In this document: one piece after another, positions 60,001 to 62,307 of the stretch
How positions within the stretch are numbered: position 1 is the first letter of the stretch
How the letters are laid out: each line of letters starts with the position of its first letter
Assembly: GCA_018398805.1 (NCBI GenBank)
Contig: JAGFBZ010000558.1
Span: forward strand, 248,001 to 312,000
DNA from: Hirundichthys speculiger
Lineage: Eukaryota; Chordata; Actinopteri; Beloniformes; Exocoetidae
Reading direction: 5' to 3'
DNA length: 64,000 bases
Position numbers and translations under genes: made by a program
Notes under the pieces: model-generated
What the model was told of the DNA's origin: nothing
The model's input: the letters and a program-made list of their open reading frames with translations, nothing else
Database searches by the model: none

Positions 60001-60455
60001 AGAGATTAGTTGAGTTTTTTAAATCATCTGAAGGAAATCGTTTCACCTCTCCTGTCATGGTGGTTTCTTCTGCTTTGACTGGCAGAGCAGCTGCTCTGGT
60101 TCACGTCCCTGCTGGTCCGGAGAAACAAAAACTAAAAACCATTTACGTCAGGGACCAACCAGATTAACTCAAACTGGTCCTGTTAGATACCCGTCAGCTC
60201 CTCCCTCATCCATCCTTCATCCTCTCTGCTTCTTCCAGGCTGGTGAAGTGGGTTTTAATTATTATAATTTAATTATTGCTGCTGGTAACTCCGTCCCTCT
60301 GTTCCTCTGTTCCTCTCACCAACACCAACAGAGCGACAGACTCGGTCTAACTCAGTCACTGCTGCTGTTTCAGGTCTTGGAGCGACACAGAGAATTTCTA
60401 CTCCAACGACCGCAGCATCCTGACGCTGTCGCCCATCGAGGCCACCCACTGCTGA
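5280..60455 (+). CDS. atp11b: atp11b, P4-ATPase phospholipid flippase (exons 2 to last)
   Basis: P4-ATPases flip phospholipids from the outer or lumenal leaflet to the cytosolic leaflet using ATP, and most work with a CDC50 (TMEM30) partner. ATP11B acts mainly on endosomes and the trans-Golgi. Its substrate is less certain than the PS and PE of ATP11A and ATP11C. The joined exons give about 1,164 residues, assuming a 9-residue exon 1 upstream. They show membrane segments 1 and 2 (near residues 62-105), DGET (near 178), membrane segment 4 with PISL, the phosphorylation motif DKTGT (Asp near 407), KGAESS in the nucleotide-binding domain, GDGANDVSM (near 796) and membrane segments 5-10. Residue choices such as [15 protein letters not shown] and the [10 protein letters not shown] tail favour ATP11B over ATP11A and ATP11C. 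All introns are GT-AG. Exons 2, 11, 13 and 24 each carry a frame-breaking indel, described separately, so as written the sequence does not encode an intact protein. Confidence 0.95.
5696..6674. mobile_element. PIF/Harbinger-like foldback element
   Basis: The ends GGGCCTGATC and GATCGGGCCC are inverted repeats with one mismatch. Possible 3-bp flanks are TTA and TTT, which suits PIF/Harbinger. Internal arms are also inverted: around 5855-5895 and 6353-6390 they share TTTCCGCAAACT and GGGTTTAGGA in opposite orientation. The centre is split by the hAT MITE at 5918-6335. There is no coding capacity. Confidence 0.7.
5918..6335. mobile_element. hAT MITE, family C, nested in the foldback
   Basis: The ends are TAGGGCTGCACAATTAATCG and ATAATCGTGCAGCCCTA. 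The flanking 8-bp duplication GGTCAGAC is perfect (5910-5917 and 6336-6343). Both flanks belong to the surrounding foldback, so this insertion is the younger event. Confidence 0.92.
7363..7452 (+). CDS. atp11b: atp11b exon 3
   Basis: It encodes [20 protein letters not shown] followed by [10 protein letters not shown] (residues 49-78), the approach to and body of membrane segment 1. It is 90 nt, phase 0 at both ends. The acceptor is TTTCAG and the donor GTATTT. Confidence 0.95.
9391..9594 (-). pseudogene. Decayed BED zinc finger of a hAT transposase
   Basis: The minus-strand reading contains [11 protein letters not shown], then GGKNSTSF and [11 protein letters not shown], the pattern of a BED finger. 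The cysteine pair expected between them is lost (FVTNAP in its place), while the histidines remain. No catalytic hAT domain follows, so this is a fossil exon. Confidence 0.7.
9618..10294. mobile_element. hAT MITE, family E, nested inside family D
   Basis: The ends TAGGCTTGGGCGGTAT and ATACTGCCCAAGCCTA are inverted repeats with one mismatch. The 8-bp duplication GTGTAATG (9610-9617 and 10295-10302) is perfect and lies within the host element. The right third is unusually GC-rich near 10150-10210. Confidence 0.93.
11247..12950. repeat. 27-bp minisatellite, about 63 copies
   Basis: The unit contains GTCCCCTGGTTAGAGCCAGG plus GAACCGCT. Variants alternate TTAGAG/TCAGAG, CCAGG/GCAGG and GCTG/GCCG/GTTG, and a distinct TTGGTGCCAAGTACT variant recurs at 11464, 12138, 12299 and 12434. 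Because 27 is a multiple of 3, several frames stay open through the array and give long repetitive false proteins. It lies wholly within intron 3. Confidence 0.97.
13498..13578 (+). CDS. atp11b: atp11b exon 4
   Basis: It encodes [20 protein letters not shown] then TVTAIKQ (residues 79-105), covering the end of membrane segment 1, the short lumenal turn and membrane segment 2. It is 81 nt, phase 0 to 0. Confidence 0.95.
13952..14059 (+). CDS. atp11b: atp11b exon 5
   Basis: It starts [20 protein letters not shown] and ends QTRSKNIR (residues 106-141), the start of the actuator domain. NEVNGAPV is ATP11B-like. It is 108 nt, phase 0 to 0. The 373-nt intron before it shows nothing notable. Confidence 0.95.
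14128..15234 (+). mobile_element. hAT element, family D, copy 2
   Basis: It begins TAGAGGTGCACGATAAC and ends TTATCGTGCATCCCTA. The flanks ATTTAAAT (14120-14127) and GTTTAAAT (15235-15242) match 7 of 8. It is inverted relative to 8805-10681. A decayed BED segment is readable on the plus strand near 14555-14700 ([10 protein letters not shown], then frame breaks). Confidence 0.9.
16014..16659. mobile_element. hAT MITE, family F, copy 1
   Basis: It begins TAGAGCTGAGCAATTTTATC, and its right end carries GTGTATCACTACATTTTTA. The 8-bp duplication TTCGTTAC (16006-16013 and 16660-16667) is perfect. A related copy lies inverted at 38133-39362 and a fragment at 25733-25941. Confidence 0.88.
16754..17136. 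mobile_element. hAT (Charlie-like) MITE, family G
   Basis: The ends are CAGCCAATCCCAAACTT and TTTGGGAGTCACTG, the common CAG...CCCAAA type. The 8-bp duplication TTCTAATG (16746-16753 and 17137-17144) is perfect. The interior near the right end is rich in GGCCCAC and GGCCCACC. Confidence 0.88.
17341..17469 (+). CDS. atp11b: atp11b exon 6 (DGET motif)
   Basis: It starts [20 protein letters not shown] and ends [12 protein letters not shown] (residues 142-184). DGET is the conserved actuator-domain loop whose glutamate drives dephosphorylation in P4-ATPases. It is 129 nt, phase 0 to 0. Confidence 0.96.
17470..18707 (+). other. Intron 6 of atp11b
   Basis: It contains one Tc1/mariner MITE (18081-18447). 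I see nothing else recognisable. Confidence 0.85.
18081..18447. mobile_element. Tc1/mariner MITE, family M1
   Basis: The ends CAGTGATGGAAAAAAATGAT and ATCATTTTTTCCATGACTG are inverted repeats of about 28 bp including GGTGGTCTAATC. The insertion is flanked by TA. It is 367 bp with no coding capacity. Confidence 0.93.
18708..18811 (+). CDS. atp11b: atp11b exon 7
   Basis: It starts [20 protein letters not shown] and ends [13 protein letters not shown], where the last codon is split (residues 185-219, actuator domain). It is 104 nt, entering in phase 0 and leaving after two bases of an Arg codon. Confidence 0.93.
18812..20886 (+). other. Intron 7 of atp11b
   Basis: About 2.1 kb with a C-run (near 19280) and a short (ACTAA)n array just before exon 8 (20845-20865). 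I see no transposon ends or coding signal. A 193-codon reverse-strand reading at 18785-19366 is not convincing. Confidence 0.8.
20887..20934 (+). CDS. atp11b: atp11b exon 8
   Basis: This 48-nt exon encodes [16 protein letters not shown] with split Arg codons at both ends (residues 219-235, actuator domain). Confidence 0.93.
20988..21136. mobile_element. hAT MITE, family D, 149-bp deletion derivative
   Basis: It keeps only the two ends of family D (TAGGGATGCATGCAACTG and ATTATCATGCATCCCTA). The 8-bp duplication ATTATTTA (20980-20987 and 21137-21144) is perfect. Confidence 0.92.
21370..21434 (+). CDS. atp11b: atp11b exon 9
   Basis: It encodes [20 protein letters not shown] then F (residues 235-257), including the conserved RGARLKNT stretch of the actuator domain. 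It is 65 nt and ends one base into a Gly codon. Confidence 0.95.
21833..21914 (+). CDS. atp11b: atp11b exon 10
   Basis: It encodes [20 protein letters not shown] followed by QKRSAVEK (residues 257-284), leading to membrane segment 3. The donor is GTAAAG and the last Lys codon is split. The 398-nt intron before it has nothing notable. The intron after it is only 99 nt. Confidence 0.95.
22014..22165 (+). CDS. atp11b: atp11b exon 11 (with +1 frameshift)
   Basis: It encodes membrane segment 3 and the following lumenal stretch (residues 284-334). It reads SMNT, then after one extra T in the run at 22027-22029 the frame continues [19 protein letters not shown], and ends [13 protein letters not shown]. 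The length is 152 nt where 151 is expected. The donor GGTTGG is weak. Read literally, the frame gives [12 protein letters not shown]. Confidence 0.93.
22333..22523. repeat. GC-rich MITE-like repeat
   Basis: Its ends GGGGGCGCCG and CGGCGCCCC are in inverted orientation, and both are flanked by TGTCCA or CTGTCCA. The interior has GGGGCCC blocks. It resembles a dispersed teleost repeat, but I cannot assign a superfamily. Confidence 0.5.
22623..23227. mobile_element. Tc1/mariner MITE, family M2, copy 1
   Basis: The left end is CAGGGATCCC and the right end GGTATCACTG, both flanked by TA. The interior matches copies at 33646-34140, 38327-38927 and 51352-51928, including TTACCCATAAGGCCAC blocks. 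Confidence 0.85.
23847..24044 (+). CDS. atp11b: atp11b exon 12 (PISL motif)
   Basis: It starts [20 protein letters not shown], continues [14 protein letters not shown] and ends [13 protein letters not shown] (residues 335-400). PISL in membrane segment 4 is the P4-ATPase signature where cation pumps have PEGL, and its isoleucine is part of the hydrophobic gate. It is 198 nt, phase 0 to 0. Confidence 0.96.
24190..24349 (+). CDS. atp11b: atp11b exon 13 (phosphorylation site; +1 frameshift)
   Basis: It starts [20 protein letters not shown]. The Asp of DKTGT is the residue phosphorylated in each cycle. After NGTKYRE an extra A in the run at 24281-24283 shifts the frame. The expected continuation [20 protein letters not shown] is readable one base later. 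The length is 160 nt where 159 is expected. The linker to exon 14 is about 30 residues shorter than in human ATP11B. Confidence 0.94.
24485..24672 (+). CDS. atp11b: atp11b exon 14
   Basis: It starts [20 protein letters not shown] and ends [19 protein letters not shown] (residues 454-516), the nucleotide-binding domain. SSPDEKALV is conserved in P4-ATPases. It is 188 nt and ends two bases into an Arg codon. Confidence 0.95.
24673..26082 (+). other. Intron 14 of atp11b
   Basis: It contains a truncated family F hAT copy near its 3' end (25733-25941). I see nothing else beyond a short TTTA array (25690-25710). Confidence 0.8.
25733..25941. mobile_element. hAT family F, truncated copy
   Basis: It matches the right-hand part of the 38133-39362 element (GCAAATGCTGGACAAAATGA through the CGATAT-rich end) and ends ATCGCTCATCTCTA. 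The left end is missing and no duplication can be confirmed. Confidence 0.7.
26083..26151 (+). CDS. atp11b: atp11b exon 15
   Basis: It encodes [20 protein letters not shown] then FEK (residues 516-539), nucleotide-binding domain. It is 69 nt, with split Arg and Lys codons at the ends. Confidence 0.93.
26394..27154. mobile_element. Tc1/mariner element, family M3
   Basis: The ends CAGTGGTACCTCTACTTA and AAGTAGAGGTACCACTG are inverted repeats, flanked by TA. There is no transposase. A partial copy lies inverted at 49083-49418, inside another element. Confidence 0.92.
26713..26965. repeat. Dispersed repeat nested in M3
   Basis: It opens with CCTCCACCAAGGAGG and closes with CTCTCCGAGTGCTTTTCTAG, phrases I recognise as a widely dispersed fish repeat with a characteristic GATAACTCAAAAAAGTTATG core. 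The superfamily is uncertain. Confidence 0.5.
27738..27811 (+). CDS. atp11b: atp11b exon 16
   Basis: It encodes [20 protein letters not shown] then ETPSG (residues 539-564). RRRMSVI is conserved in P4 nucleotide-binding domains. It is 74 nt. Confidence 0.95.
27812..28564 (+). other. Intron 16 of atp11b
   Basis: I see no repeats or coding signal in this 753-nt intron. Confidence 0.75.
28565..28668 (+). CDS. atp11b: atp11b exon 17 (KGAESS motif)
   Basis: It encodes [20 protein letters not shown] and [14 protein letters not shown] (residues 564-598). The Lys of KGAESS belongs to the ATP-binding pocket of P-type ATPases. It is 104 nt. Confidence 0.95.
28731..29828. mobile_element. hAT element, family H
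   Basis: The ends are TAGGGATGGAAATTATCG and TTGATTCCCAACCCTA. The flanks ACGCGCGC and ACGCGCAA match 6 of 8. Its right end contains a 17-bp minisatellite. It has no transposase reading. Confidence 0.8.
29716..29812. repeat. 17-bp minisatellite in a hAT end
   Basis: There are about five tandem copies of GGAACCGGTTCTCTACA. The unit has a palindromic centre, AACCGGTT. Confidence 0.92.
30345..30526 (+). CDS. atp11b: atp11b exon 18
   Basis: It starts [20 protein letters not shown] and ends [13 protein letters not shown] (residues 599-659), nucleotide-binding to phosphorylation domain hinge. KGLRTL and LLGAT.VED are conserved. It is 182 nt and ends two bases into a Lys codon. Confidence 0.95.
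30550..30594. repeat. Perfect 18-bp hairpin beside a splice donor
   Basis: The arms 30550-30567 (AACCGTTCTCATCCCGTT) and 30577-30594 are exact reverse complements with a 9-nt loop. The hairpin sits between the exon 18 donor and the 5' end of the LINE fragment. Confidence 0.95.
30600..31470 (+). mobile_element. L1-type LINE, 3' fragment of ORF2
   Basis: The plus-strand reading 30600-30860 (IKWEQDL, then [10 protein letters not shown] and ICSHC) continues after a frame break in 30847-31191 ([34 protein letters not shown]). This is the C-terminal region of L1-clade ORF2, downstream of the reverse transcriptase. It is 5'-truncated, broken and non-functional. Confidence 0.82.
32387..32590 (+). 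CDS. atp11b: atp11b exon 19
   Basis: It starts [20 protein letters not shown] and ends [11 protein letters not shown] (residues 659-727), phosphorylation domain. [10 protein letters not shown] holds the TGDK motif that contacts ATP and magnesium. It is 204 nt. The intron after it is only 92 nt. Confidence 0.96.
32683..32836 (+). CDS. atp11b: atp11b exon 20
   Basis: It starts [20 protein letters not shown] and ends [15 protein letters not shown] (residues 727-778), phosphorylation domain. [10 protein letters not shown] is conserved in P4-ATPases. It is 154 nt. Confidence 0.96.
33257..33636. mobile_element. hAT MITE, family I, copy 1
   Basis: It begins TAGGGGTGAG and ends TTCACACCCCTA. The flanks CTTCTATT and CTTTTATT match 7 of 8. 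The interior has many CGATAT and GATATATTGC motifs. Confidence 0.88.
33646..34140. mobile_element. Tc1/mariner MITE, family M2, copy 2
   Basis: The ends CAGTGATCC and GGGATCACTG are flanked by TA. The terminal region contains GCGAATTGGC-like sequence shared with other M2 copies. Confidence 0.9.
34204..34577. mobile_element. hAT MITE, family I, copy 2
   Basis: The ends match copy 1 and the 8-bp duplication CTTCTATT is perfect (34196-34203 and 34578-34585). It shares its left flank with copy 1, so it arose by segment duplication, not by independent transposition. Confidence 0.9.
35037..35139 (+). CDS. atp11b: atp11b exon 21 (GDGANDVSM motif)
   Basis: It encodes [20 protein letters not shown] and [14 protein letters not shown] (residues 779-813). 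GDGAND holds the hinge aspartates that bind magnesium in the phosphorylation domain. It is 103 nt. The next intron is only 87 nt. Confidence 0.96.
35227..35372 (+). CDS. atp11b: atp11b exon 22
   Basis: It encodes [40 protein letters not shown] and LVQYFFYK (residues 813-861), the end of the phosphorylation domain and membrane segment 5. It is 146 nt. Confidence 0.96.
35549..35608 (+). CDS. atp11b: atp11b exon 23
   Basis: This 60-nt, phase 0 to 0 exon encodes [20 protein letters not shown] (residues 862-881), between membrane segments 5 and 6. Confidence 0.95.
35609..36959 (+). other. Intron 23 of atp11b
   Basis: Almost all of it is one hAT element (35722-36866). Confidence 0.88.
35722..36866. 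mobile_element. hAT element, family J, copy 1
   Basis: The ends are TAGGGCTGGGCAACG and CATGCCCAGCCCTA. The flanks GTTGTATT and GTTGTTTT match 7 of 8. A highly similar copy lies inverted at 42706-43818. It also contains a (TA)n stretch near 36010. Confidence 0.9.
36960..37094 (+). CDS. atp11b: atp11b exon 24 (net +7 frameshift)
   Basis: It starts [20 protein letters not shown] and continues [15 protein letters not shown] (residues 882-924, membrane segment 6). The 3' end must read KPGLY plus a split Arg codon to join exon 25, but that frame is one base away from the upstream frame. The exon is 135 nt where 128 is expected. A repeated GCACGTG (37056 and 37063) marks the likely site of the 7-nt gain. 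Confidence 0.9.
37229..37272 (-). mobile_element. LINE 3' tail with GATA repeat
   Basis: (GATA)n is followed by TACTTTATTCATCTCAAAGA and GAAATTT. On the minus strand this is the AATAAAGTATCTATC-type tail common at the 3' ends of fish LINEs. Only the tail is present. Confidence 0.6.
37318..37459 (+). CDS. atp11b: atp11b exon 25
   Basis: It starts [20 protein letters not shown], continues [20 protein letters not shown] and ends TLMGNGQ (residues 924-971), membrane segment 7. It has one more Ile than human ATP11B in the FIIFFFG stretch, an in-frame difference. It is 142 nt and ends in phase 0. Confidence 0.95.
37619..37661. repeat. (CT)n repeat, about 21 units
   Basis: It is a pure CT dinucleotide tract. 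In the transcript it is a CU-rich tract about 110 nt upstream of the candidate microexon. Confidence 0.97.
37772..37795 (+). CDS. atp11b: Candidate 24-nt atp11b microexon
   Basis: This short stretch has a pyrimidine-rich acceptor (CTTGCATGTCTTCAG) and a strong donor (CTG then GTAAGA). It is 24 nt, and both the preceding exon 25 and the following exon 26 meet it in phase 0. It would insert ILRANRQL into the loop between membrane segments 7 and 8, just before [11 protein letters not shown] motifs before the acceptor and the upstream CU tract are typical of regulated neural microexons. I do not recall this exon from other species, so it stays a prediction. Confidence 0.5.
38133..39362. mobile_element. 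hAT element, family F, copy 2, split by a mariner
   Basis: It begins TAGGGCTGTAGCGATACAC and ends ATTGCTCAGCTCTA. The flanks CCGTTAGA and CCGTTTGA match 7 of 8. It is inverted relative to 16014-16659 and interrupted by the M2 MITE at 38327-38927. Confidence 0.88.
38327..38927. mobile_element. Tc1/mariner MITE, family M2, copy 3
   Basis: The ends CAGTGATCCCTCGCC and AAGGGATCACTG are flanked by TA. It is inserted inside the hAT element at 38133-39362, so it is younger than that element. Confidence 0.92.
40056..40121 (+). CDS. atp11b: atp11b exon 26
   Basis: It encodes [20 protein letters not shown] then LK (residues 972-993), membrane segment 8. It is 66 nt, phase 0 to 0. The acceptor follows an A-rich stretch (TTTTTTTTAAAAAAG), an unusual context. 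The 355-nt intron after it has nothing notable. Confidence 0.94.
40477..40580 (+). CDS. atp11b: atp11b exon 27
   Basis: It encodes [20 protein letters not shown] and [14 protein letters not shown] then a split Trp (residues 994-1028), membrane segment 9. It is 104 nt. Confidence 0.95.
40581..42347 (+). other. Intron 27 of atp11b
   Basis: It contains one family D hAT element (40684-41772). I see nothing in 41780-42347. Confidence 0.85.
40684..41772 (+). mobile_element. hAT element, family D, copy 4
   Basis: It begins TAGGGATGCACGATAAC and ends CTATCATGCATCCCTA. The flanks ATACTGGA and ATACTGTA match 7 of 8. It is in the same orientation as 14128-15234, with the BED remnant near 41105-41260 on the plus strand. 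Confidence 0.92.
42348..42513 (+). CDS. atp11b: atp11b exon 28
   Basis: It starts [20 protein letters not shown], continues [20 protein letters not shown] and ends [15 protein letters not shown] (residues 1028-1083), membrane segment 10 and the start of the cytosolic tail. It is 166 nt and ends in phase 0. Confidence 0.95.
42514..44532 (+). other. Intron between exon 28 and alternative exon 29a
   Basis: More than half is a hAT element (42706-43818). I see nothing in 43825-44530. Confidence 0.85.
42706..43818. mobile_element. hAT element, family J, copy 2
   Basis: It begins TAGGGCTGGGCAAGTTAACG and ends CGTTGCCCAGCCCTTT, with the last base mutated. It is the inverse of 35722-36866. Both flanks are T-runs, so the duplication cannot be confirmed. 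Confidence 0.85.
44533..44618 (+). CDS. atp11b: atp11b alternative C-terminal exon 29a
   Basis: The plus-strand reading is [20 protein letters not shown] then AKSQLGRIR. It has an AG acceptor and a GTAGAG donor. It enters in phase 0 after exon 28 and leaves two bases into a codon, exactly like exon 29b, so it can splice straight to the last exon. Joining 29a to 29b instead would give a stop after about 34 codons of shifted frame. I infer a mutually exclusive cassette that changes the cytosolic tail. I recognise no domain or classical sorting motif in it. Confidence 0.65.
45936..46122. mobile_element. Inverted pair of Penelope-like ends with hammerhead-like cores
   Basis: The two 82-nt arms (45936-46017 and 46041-46122) are reverse complements with two mismatches, separated by 23 nt. 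The right arm reads CTGATGA (46041-46047), GGCG...CGCC able to form a 4-bp stem, GAAA (46065-46068) and a palindromic ACATGT followed by C. That is the order of a hammerhead ribozyme core with a very short helix III, as known in Penelope-like retroelements. The left arm carries the same core on the minus strand. Helix I pairing is imperfect in both. Confidence 0.6.
46311..46675. mobile_element. hAT MITE, family I, copy 3
   Basis: It begins TAGGGGTGTG and ends AATACTCGTTCCTA, inverted relative to the copies at 33-34 kb. The flanks CTTAAACT and CTAAACT differ by one base deletion. Confidence 0.82.
47551..47604. repeat. GC-rich hairpin, 22-bp arms
   Basis: The arms 47551-47572 (CGGCCGACCAGCGGCTCACC and TG) and 47582-47604 are reverse complements apart from one bulged base. 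The loop is 9 nt. Confidence 0.93.
47838..48004. repeat. C-runs and (GT)n tract
   Basis: There are C-rich runs at 47838-47860 and 47896-47920 and a GT dinucleotide repeat at about 47967-48004, just before the hAT element. Confidence 0.9.
48257..49004 (-). mobile_element. PIF/Harbinger-like element with Myb/SANT reading
   Basis: The ends are AGTGGCTGCGGTTACATG and CTTGTAAAGGCACT, weakly inverted. Repeated TTCGGAATTA blocks occupy both flanks (48295-48375 and 48840-48985). It carries a Myb/SANT-like reading in the middle. The ends are approximate. Confidence 0.6.
48494..48736 (-). pseudogene. Myb/SANT-like (MADF-type) domain of a Harbinger element
   Basis: The 80-codon reading has a helix-rich pattern: [13 protein letters not shown], then [19 protein letters not shown] and [12 protein letters not shown]. 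This matches the trihelix DNA-binding protein encoded by PIF/Harbinger elements. It is cut short with no partner transposase, so it is a remnant. Confidence 0.6.
49083..49418. mobile_element. Truncated Tc1/mariner M3 copy
   Basis: It is the reverse complement of the left part of 26394-27154, ending GTAAGTAGAGGAACCACTG before TA. The other end is missing and starts within the nested dispersed repeat. Confidence 0.82.
49531..49677 (-). pseudogene. BED zinc finger of a hAT transposase
   Basis: The minus-strand reading [20 protein letters not shown] continues with [10 protein letters not shown] and [10 protein letters not shown]. It keeps the CxxC pair and the closing histidines of a BED finger. 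The reading leaves the domain near 49531 with no catalytic region after it. Confidence 0.75.
50017..50039. repeat. C23 homopolymer
   Basis: An uninterrupted run of 23 C in the long intron before exon 29b. Confidence 0.97.
50960..51102. repeat. Foldback MITE-like repeat
   Basis: CTCCAGCTCCGGTCCTGGAG at the left and GGTCCTCCAGGACGCTGG at the right are inverted relatives, and the interior holds CACCTGAATCAGGTGAGCTG. It is a familiar dispersed teleost palindrome. Confidence 0.7.
51352..51928. mobile_element. Tc1/mariner MITE, family M2, copy 4
   Basis: The ends CAGTGATCCCTCGCC and AAGGGATCACTG are flanked by TA. It carries three tandem CCTTATGGGTAATG-type blocks near 51533-51585. Confidence 0.92.
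52998..53161 (+). CDS. atp11b: atp11b alternative C-terminal exon 29b
   Basis: It reads [20 protein letters not shown], then [20 protein letters not shown] and ends NCHASSRSN plus a split Arg. This aligns with the human ATP11B tail (cysteine-rich CVESLCC and LLEQMTGQC match), so this is the canonical cassette. The acceptor's pyrimidine tract is a pure C11 run (52985-52995). It is 164 nt, entering in phase 0 and leaving two bases into a codon. Confidence 0.92.
53512..54631. mobile_element. hAT MITE, family I, copy 4, expanded into a satellite
   Basis: It begins TAGGGGTGAGTACTGGCAAG. A perfect 8-bp flank CTGCCTGG occurs on both sides (53504-53511 and 54632-54639). The right third is repeated six times, with starts near 53712, 53848, 54009, 54170, 54309 and 54471. 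Unit lengths run short-long-long twice (about 136, 161, 161, 139, 162, 161). Confidence 0.9.
56149..57033 (+). mobile_element. P-element-like (THAP) remnant
   Basis: The left end GAGGGTTTTCAC and right end GTGAAAACCCTC are perfect inverted repeats. A THAP-domain start lies just inside the left end. The 8-bp flanks are not clearly matched. Confidence 0.65.
56254..56475 (+). pseudogene. Broken THAP domain of a P-element-like transposase
   Basis: [15 protein letters not shown] has the THAP CxxxC start. After about 22 codons the frame changes ([11 protein letters not shown]), then changes again to a reading with [19 protein letters not shown]. Two frame breaks in about 150 bp and no downstream transposase show a dead copy. 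Confidence 0.7.
58193..58560. repeat. C-runs and G-run
   Basis: There are C-rich blocks near 58193-58226 and 58311-58325, and a G15 run at about 58542-58556. Confidence 0.9.
59259..59300. repeat. Perfect 18-bp hairpin
   Basis: The arms 59259-59276 (GGTTTCCAGTCAGGACAT) and 59283-59300 are exact reverse complements with a 6-nt loop. The pairing extends a few more bases past one bulge. Confidence 0.95.
59374..59938. repeat. 32-bp minisatellite, about 18 copies
   Basis: The unit contains AGTATGTACTGCATACTG plus TATGTGCAGT and GTGT or CTGT. As 32 is not a multiple of 3, the three reverse-strand frames cycle through the same peptide. It lies about 440 bp before the last exon. Confidence 0.96.
60374..60455 (+). 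CDS. atp11b: atp11b last coding exon
   Basis: After a split Arg codon it encodes [20 protein letters not shown] then IEATHC and TGA (residues 1138-1164). The match to the human tail ([20 protein letters not shown] type) identifies ATP11B rather than ATP11A or ATP11C. The acceptor is CTGTTTCAG. Confidence 0.95.
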
Positions 60456-61396
60456 CCCCCCCCAGGCCCCCCAGGTCCGCCAGGTCCAAGGACCGCAGCT
60501 TTTTTTTTTTCTTTTTCTTTTTGCGTCATTGAATGAAAGAACGACTGAGAAGATCATGGAGTGGAAGCTGGGACTGAACCGGGGGTCCGACTGGCTGGAC
60601 GTCTCCAGCAGCTGCAGCTGGAGGGTTAAAGCGAGAACGTGAGTCTGCAGGTCCTGGAAGGACCTCAGAAAGGTCCTGGAAGAGCAAAGATCATCCTCGA
60701 CCTCTCAAGGTTCATCTTCAGTTGCCAAATGTTTTTTTTTTTTCTTGCAACTGGAAGAAAACAGACATAATTCTAAAAGGAGTCGGTACTTTTTTTTTTT
60801 TCCTAATAATGTTTGCTGTTACTCGCCGGTTCTGCTTCCAGCAGGAGGCTGTGAAACGACCGGGCCGACCGATCTCACTGTTGGACCGACAGGATCGCTA
60901 ACGTAGCGCCAGAAAAGCTGCTGCGCCTTCGTCTCATTCAGACCGGAGCGGAAGGAAACCGGAGCGCCGCTGTCCCGTAGCGTCCTGACGCTCTACCTGA
61001 GCTGCACCTGGAGGCTCCGCCTCTGCTGCACCTGGAGGCTCCGCCTCTGCTGCAGCACCAAAGACCAAAGGATCCAGACTGGAGTTCAGAGGAAAAACTC
61101 TTTATTTTTGTGCCTGATTGTACAGAAGCTTATATTATTATATTATTAGAAGACTTATTTGTTCATGCTGCTTTCTCGTCTCGACGGTTCGAGCCTCGTC
61201 TCTCCTGTAAACGTCCCTCTGAAAGAGGACGGACGTTTCAAAAAGCCATAACGTTTGAAGAAGTTATATTATTGATAGATTAGTGGGAGGAGGGGGGGGG
61301 GGGGGGTTACTGTGGGACAGAAGCTGTTTGTTCCCCTCGAATGCCTTTTCAATCAGTCCTGACGGCCAGAAGCGTCTCAGCATTACAGACCACGAT

Positions 61397-61431
<35 letters not shown>

Positions 61432-61438
61432 GGGTTTA
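61397..61438 (+). repeat. G42 homopolymer
   Basis: It is an uninterrupted run of 42 G on the sense strand, directly followed by the telomere-like array. Confidence 0.95.
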
Positions 61439-62307
61439 GGGATTAGGGATTAGGGTTTAGGGTTTAGGTTTCAGACATGGGTAAGGGTTTAGGTTTAGGG
61501 ATTAGGGGTTAGGGTTTAGGTTTAGGGATTAGGGTTCAGGTTTAGGGATTAGGGTTTAGGTTTAGGACACGAGTTAGAGTTTAGGGTTTAGGACACGAGT
61601 TAGGGTTTAGGGTTTAGGTTTCAGACATGGGTAAGGGTTTAGGGATTAGGGTTTAGGTTTAGGGTTTAGGTTTCAGACATGGGTAAGGGTTTAGGTTTAG
61701 GGATTAGGGTTTAGGATTAGGGTTTAGGTTTAGGGTTTAGGTTTCAGACATGGGTAAGGGTTTAGGTTTAGGGATTAGGGTTTAGGTTTAGGATTAGGGT
61801 TTAGGTTTAGAGATTAGGGTTTAGATTTAGGACACGAGTTAGAGTTTAGGGTTTAGGTTTAGGGTTTAGGTTTCAGACATGGGTAAGGGTTTAGGTTTAG
61901 GTTTAGGGTTTAGGTTTCAGACATGGGTAAGGGTTTAGGTTTAGGGTTTAGGTTTAGGAGGTGGGTAAGGGTTCAGGTTTAGGGATTAGGATTTAGGGTT
62001 TAGGACATGAGTTAGAGTTTAGGGTTTAGGTTTAGGGTTTAGGTTTCAGACATGGGTAAGGGTTTAGGTTTAGGGTTTAGGTTTAGGTTTAGGGGTTAGG
62101 GTTTAGGTTTAGGAGGTGGGTTAGGGTTTAGGTTTAGGACATGAGTTAGAGTTTAGGGTTTAGGTTTAGGTTTAGGGGTTAGGGTTTAGGTTTAGGGGTT
62201 AGGGTTTAGGTTTAGGAGGTGGGTTAGGGTTTAGGTTTAGGACATGAGTTAGAGTTTAGGGTTTAGGTTTAGGTTTAGTGGTTAGGGTTTAGGGTTATGG
62301 GTAAGGG
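61439..62307 (+). repeat. Degenerate telomere-like array
   Basis: About 0.87 kb of TTAGGG, TTTAGGG and TTTAGG units. Longer composite blocks recur: TTTCAGACATGGGTAAGGGT occurs about seven times, and AGGACACGAGTTAGAG or AGGACATGAGTTAGAG about six times. The G-rich strand is the sense strand of atp11b. Confidence 0.95.

Larger units (their letters stand above)
53162..60373 (+). other. Last intron of atp11b
   Basis: This 7.2-kb intron holds a MITE with an internal satellite (53512-54631), a THAP/P-element remnant (56149-57033), C- and G-runs (58193-58560), a hairpin (59259-59300) and a 32-bp minisatellite (59374-59938). I see nothing in 54650-56140, 57340-58190 and 58600-59250. Confidence 0.83.

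Noticed and set aside
5280..60455. Calling atp11b a pseudogene
   Set aside because: All splice sites, catalytic motifs and membrane segments are intact and no internal stop is found apart from the shifts. Three of four lesions are single-base gains, two in homopolymers, which sequence-consensus error explains well.
61439..62307. True chromosome end
   Set aside because: The units are degenerate and mixed with longer composite blocks, and ordinary sequence with a MITE continues beyond. It is an interstitial array.
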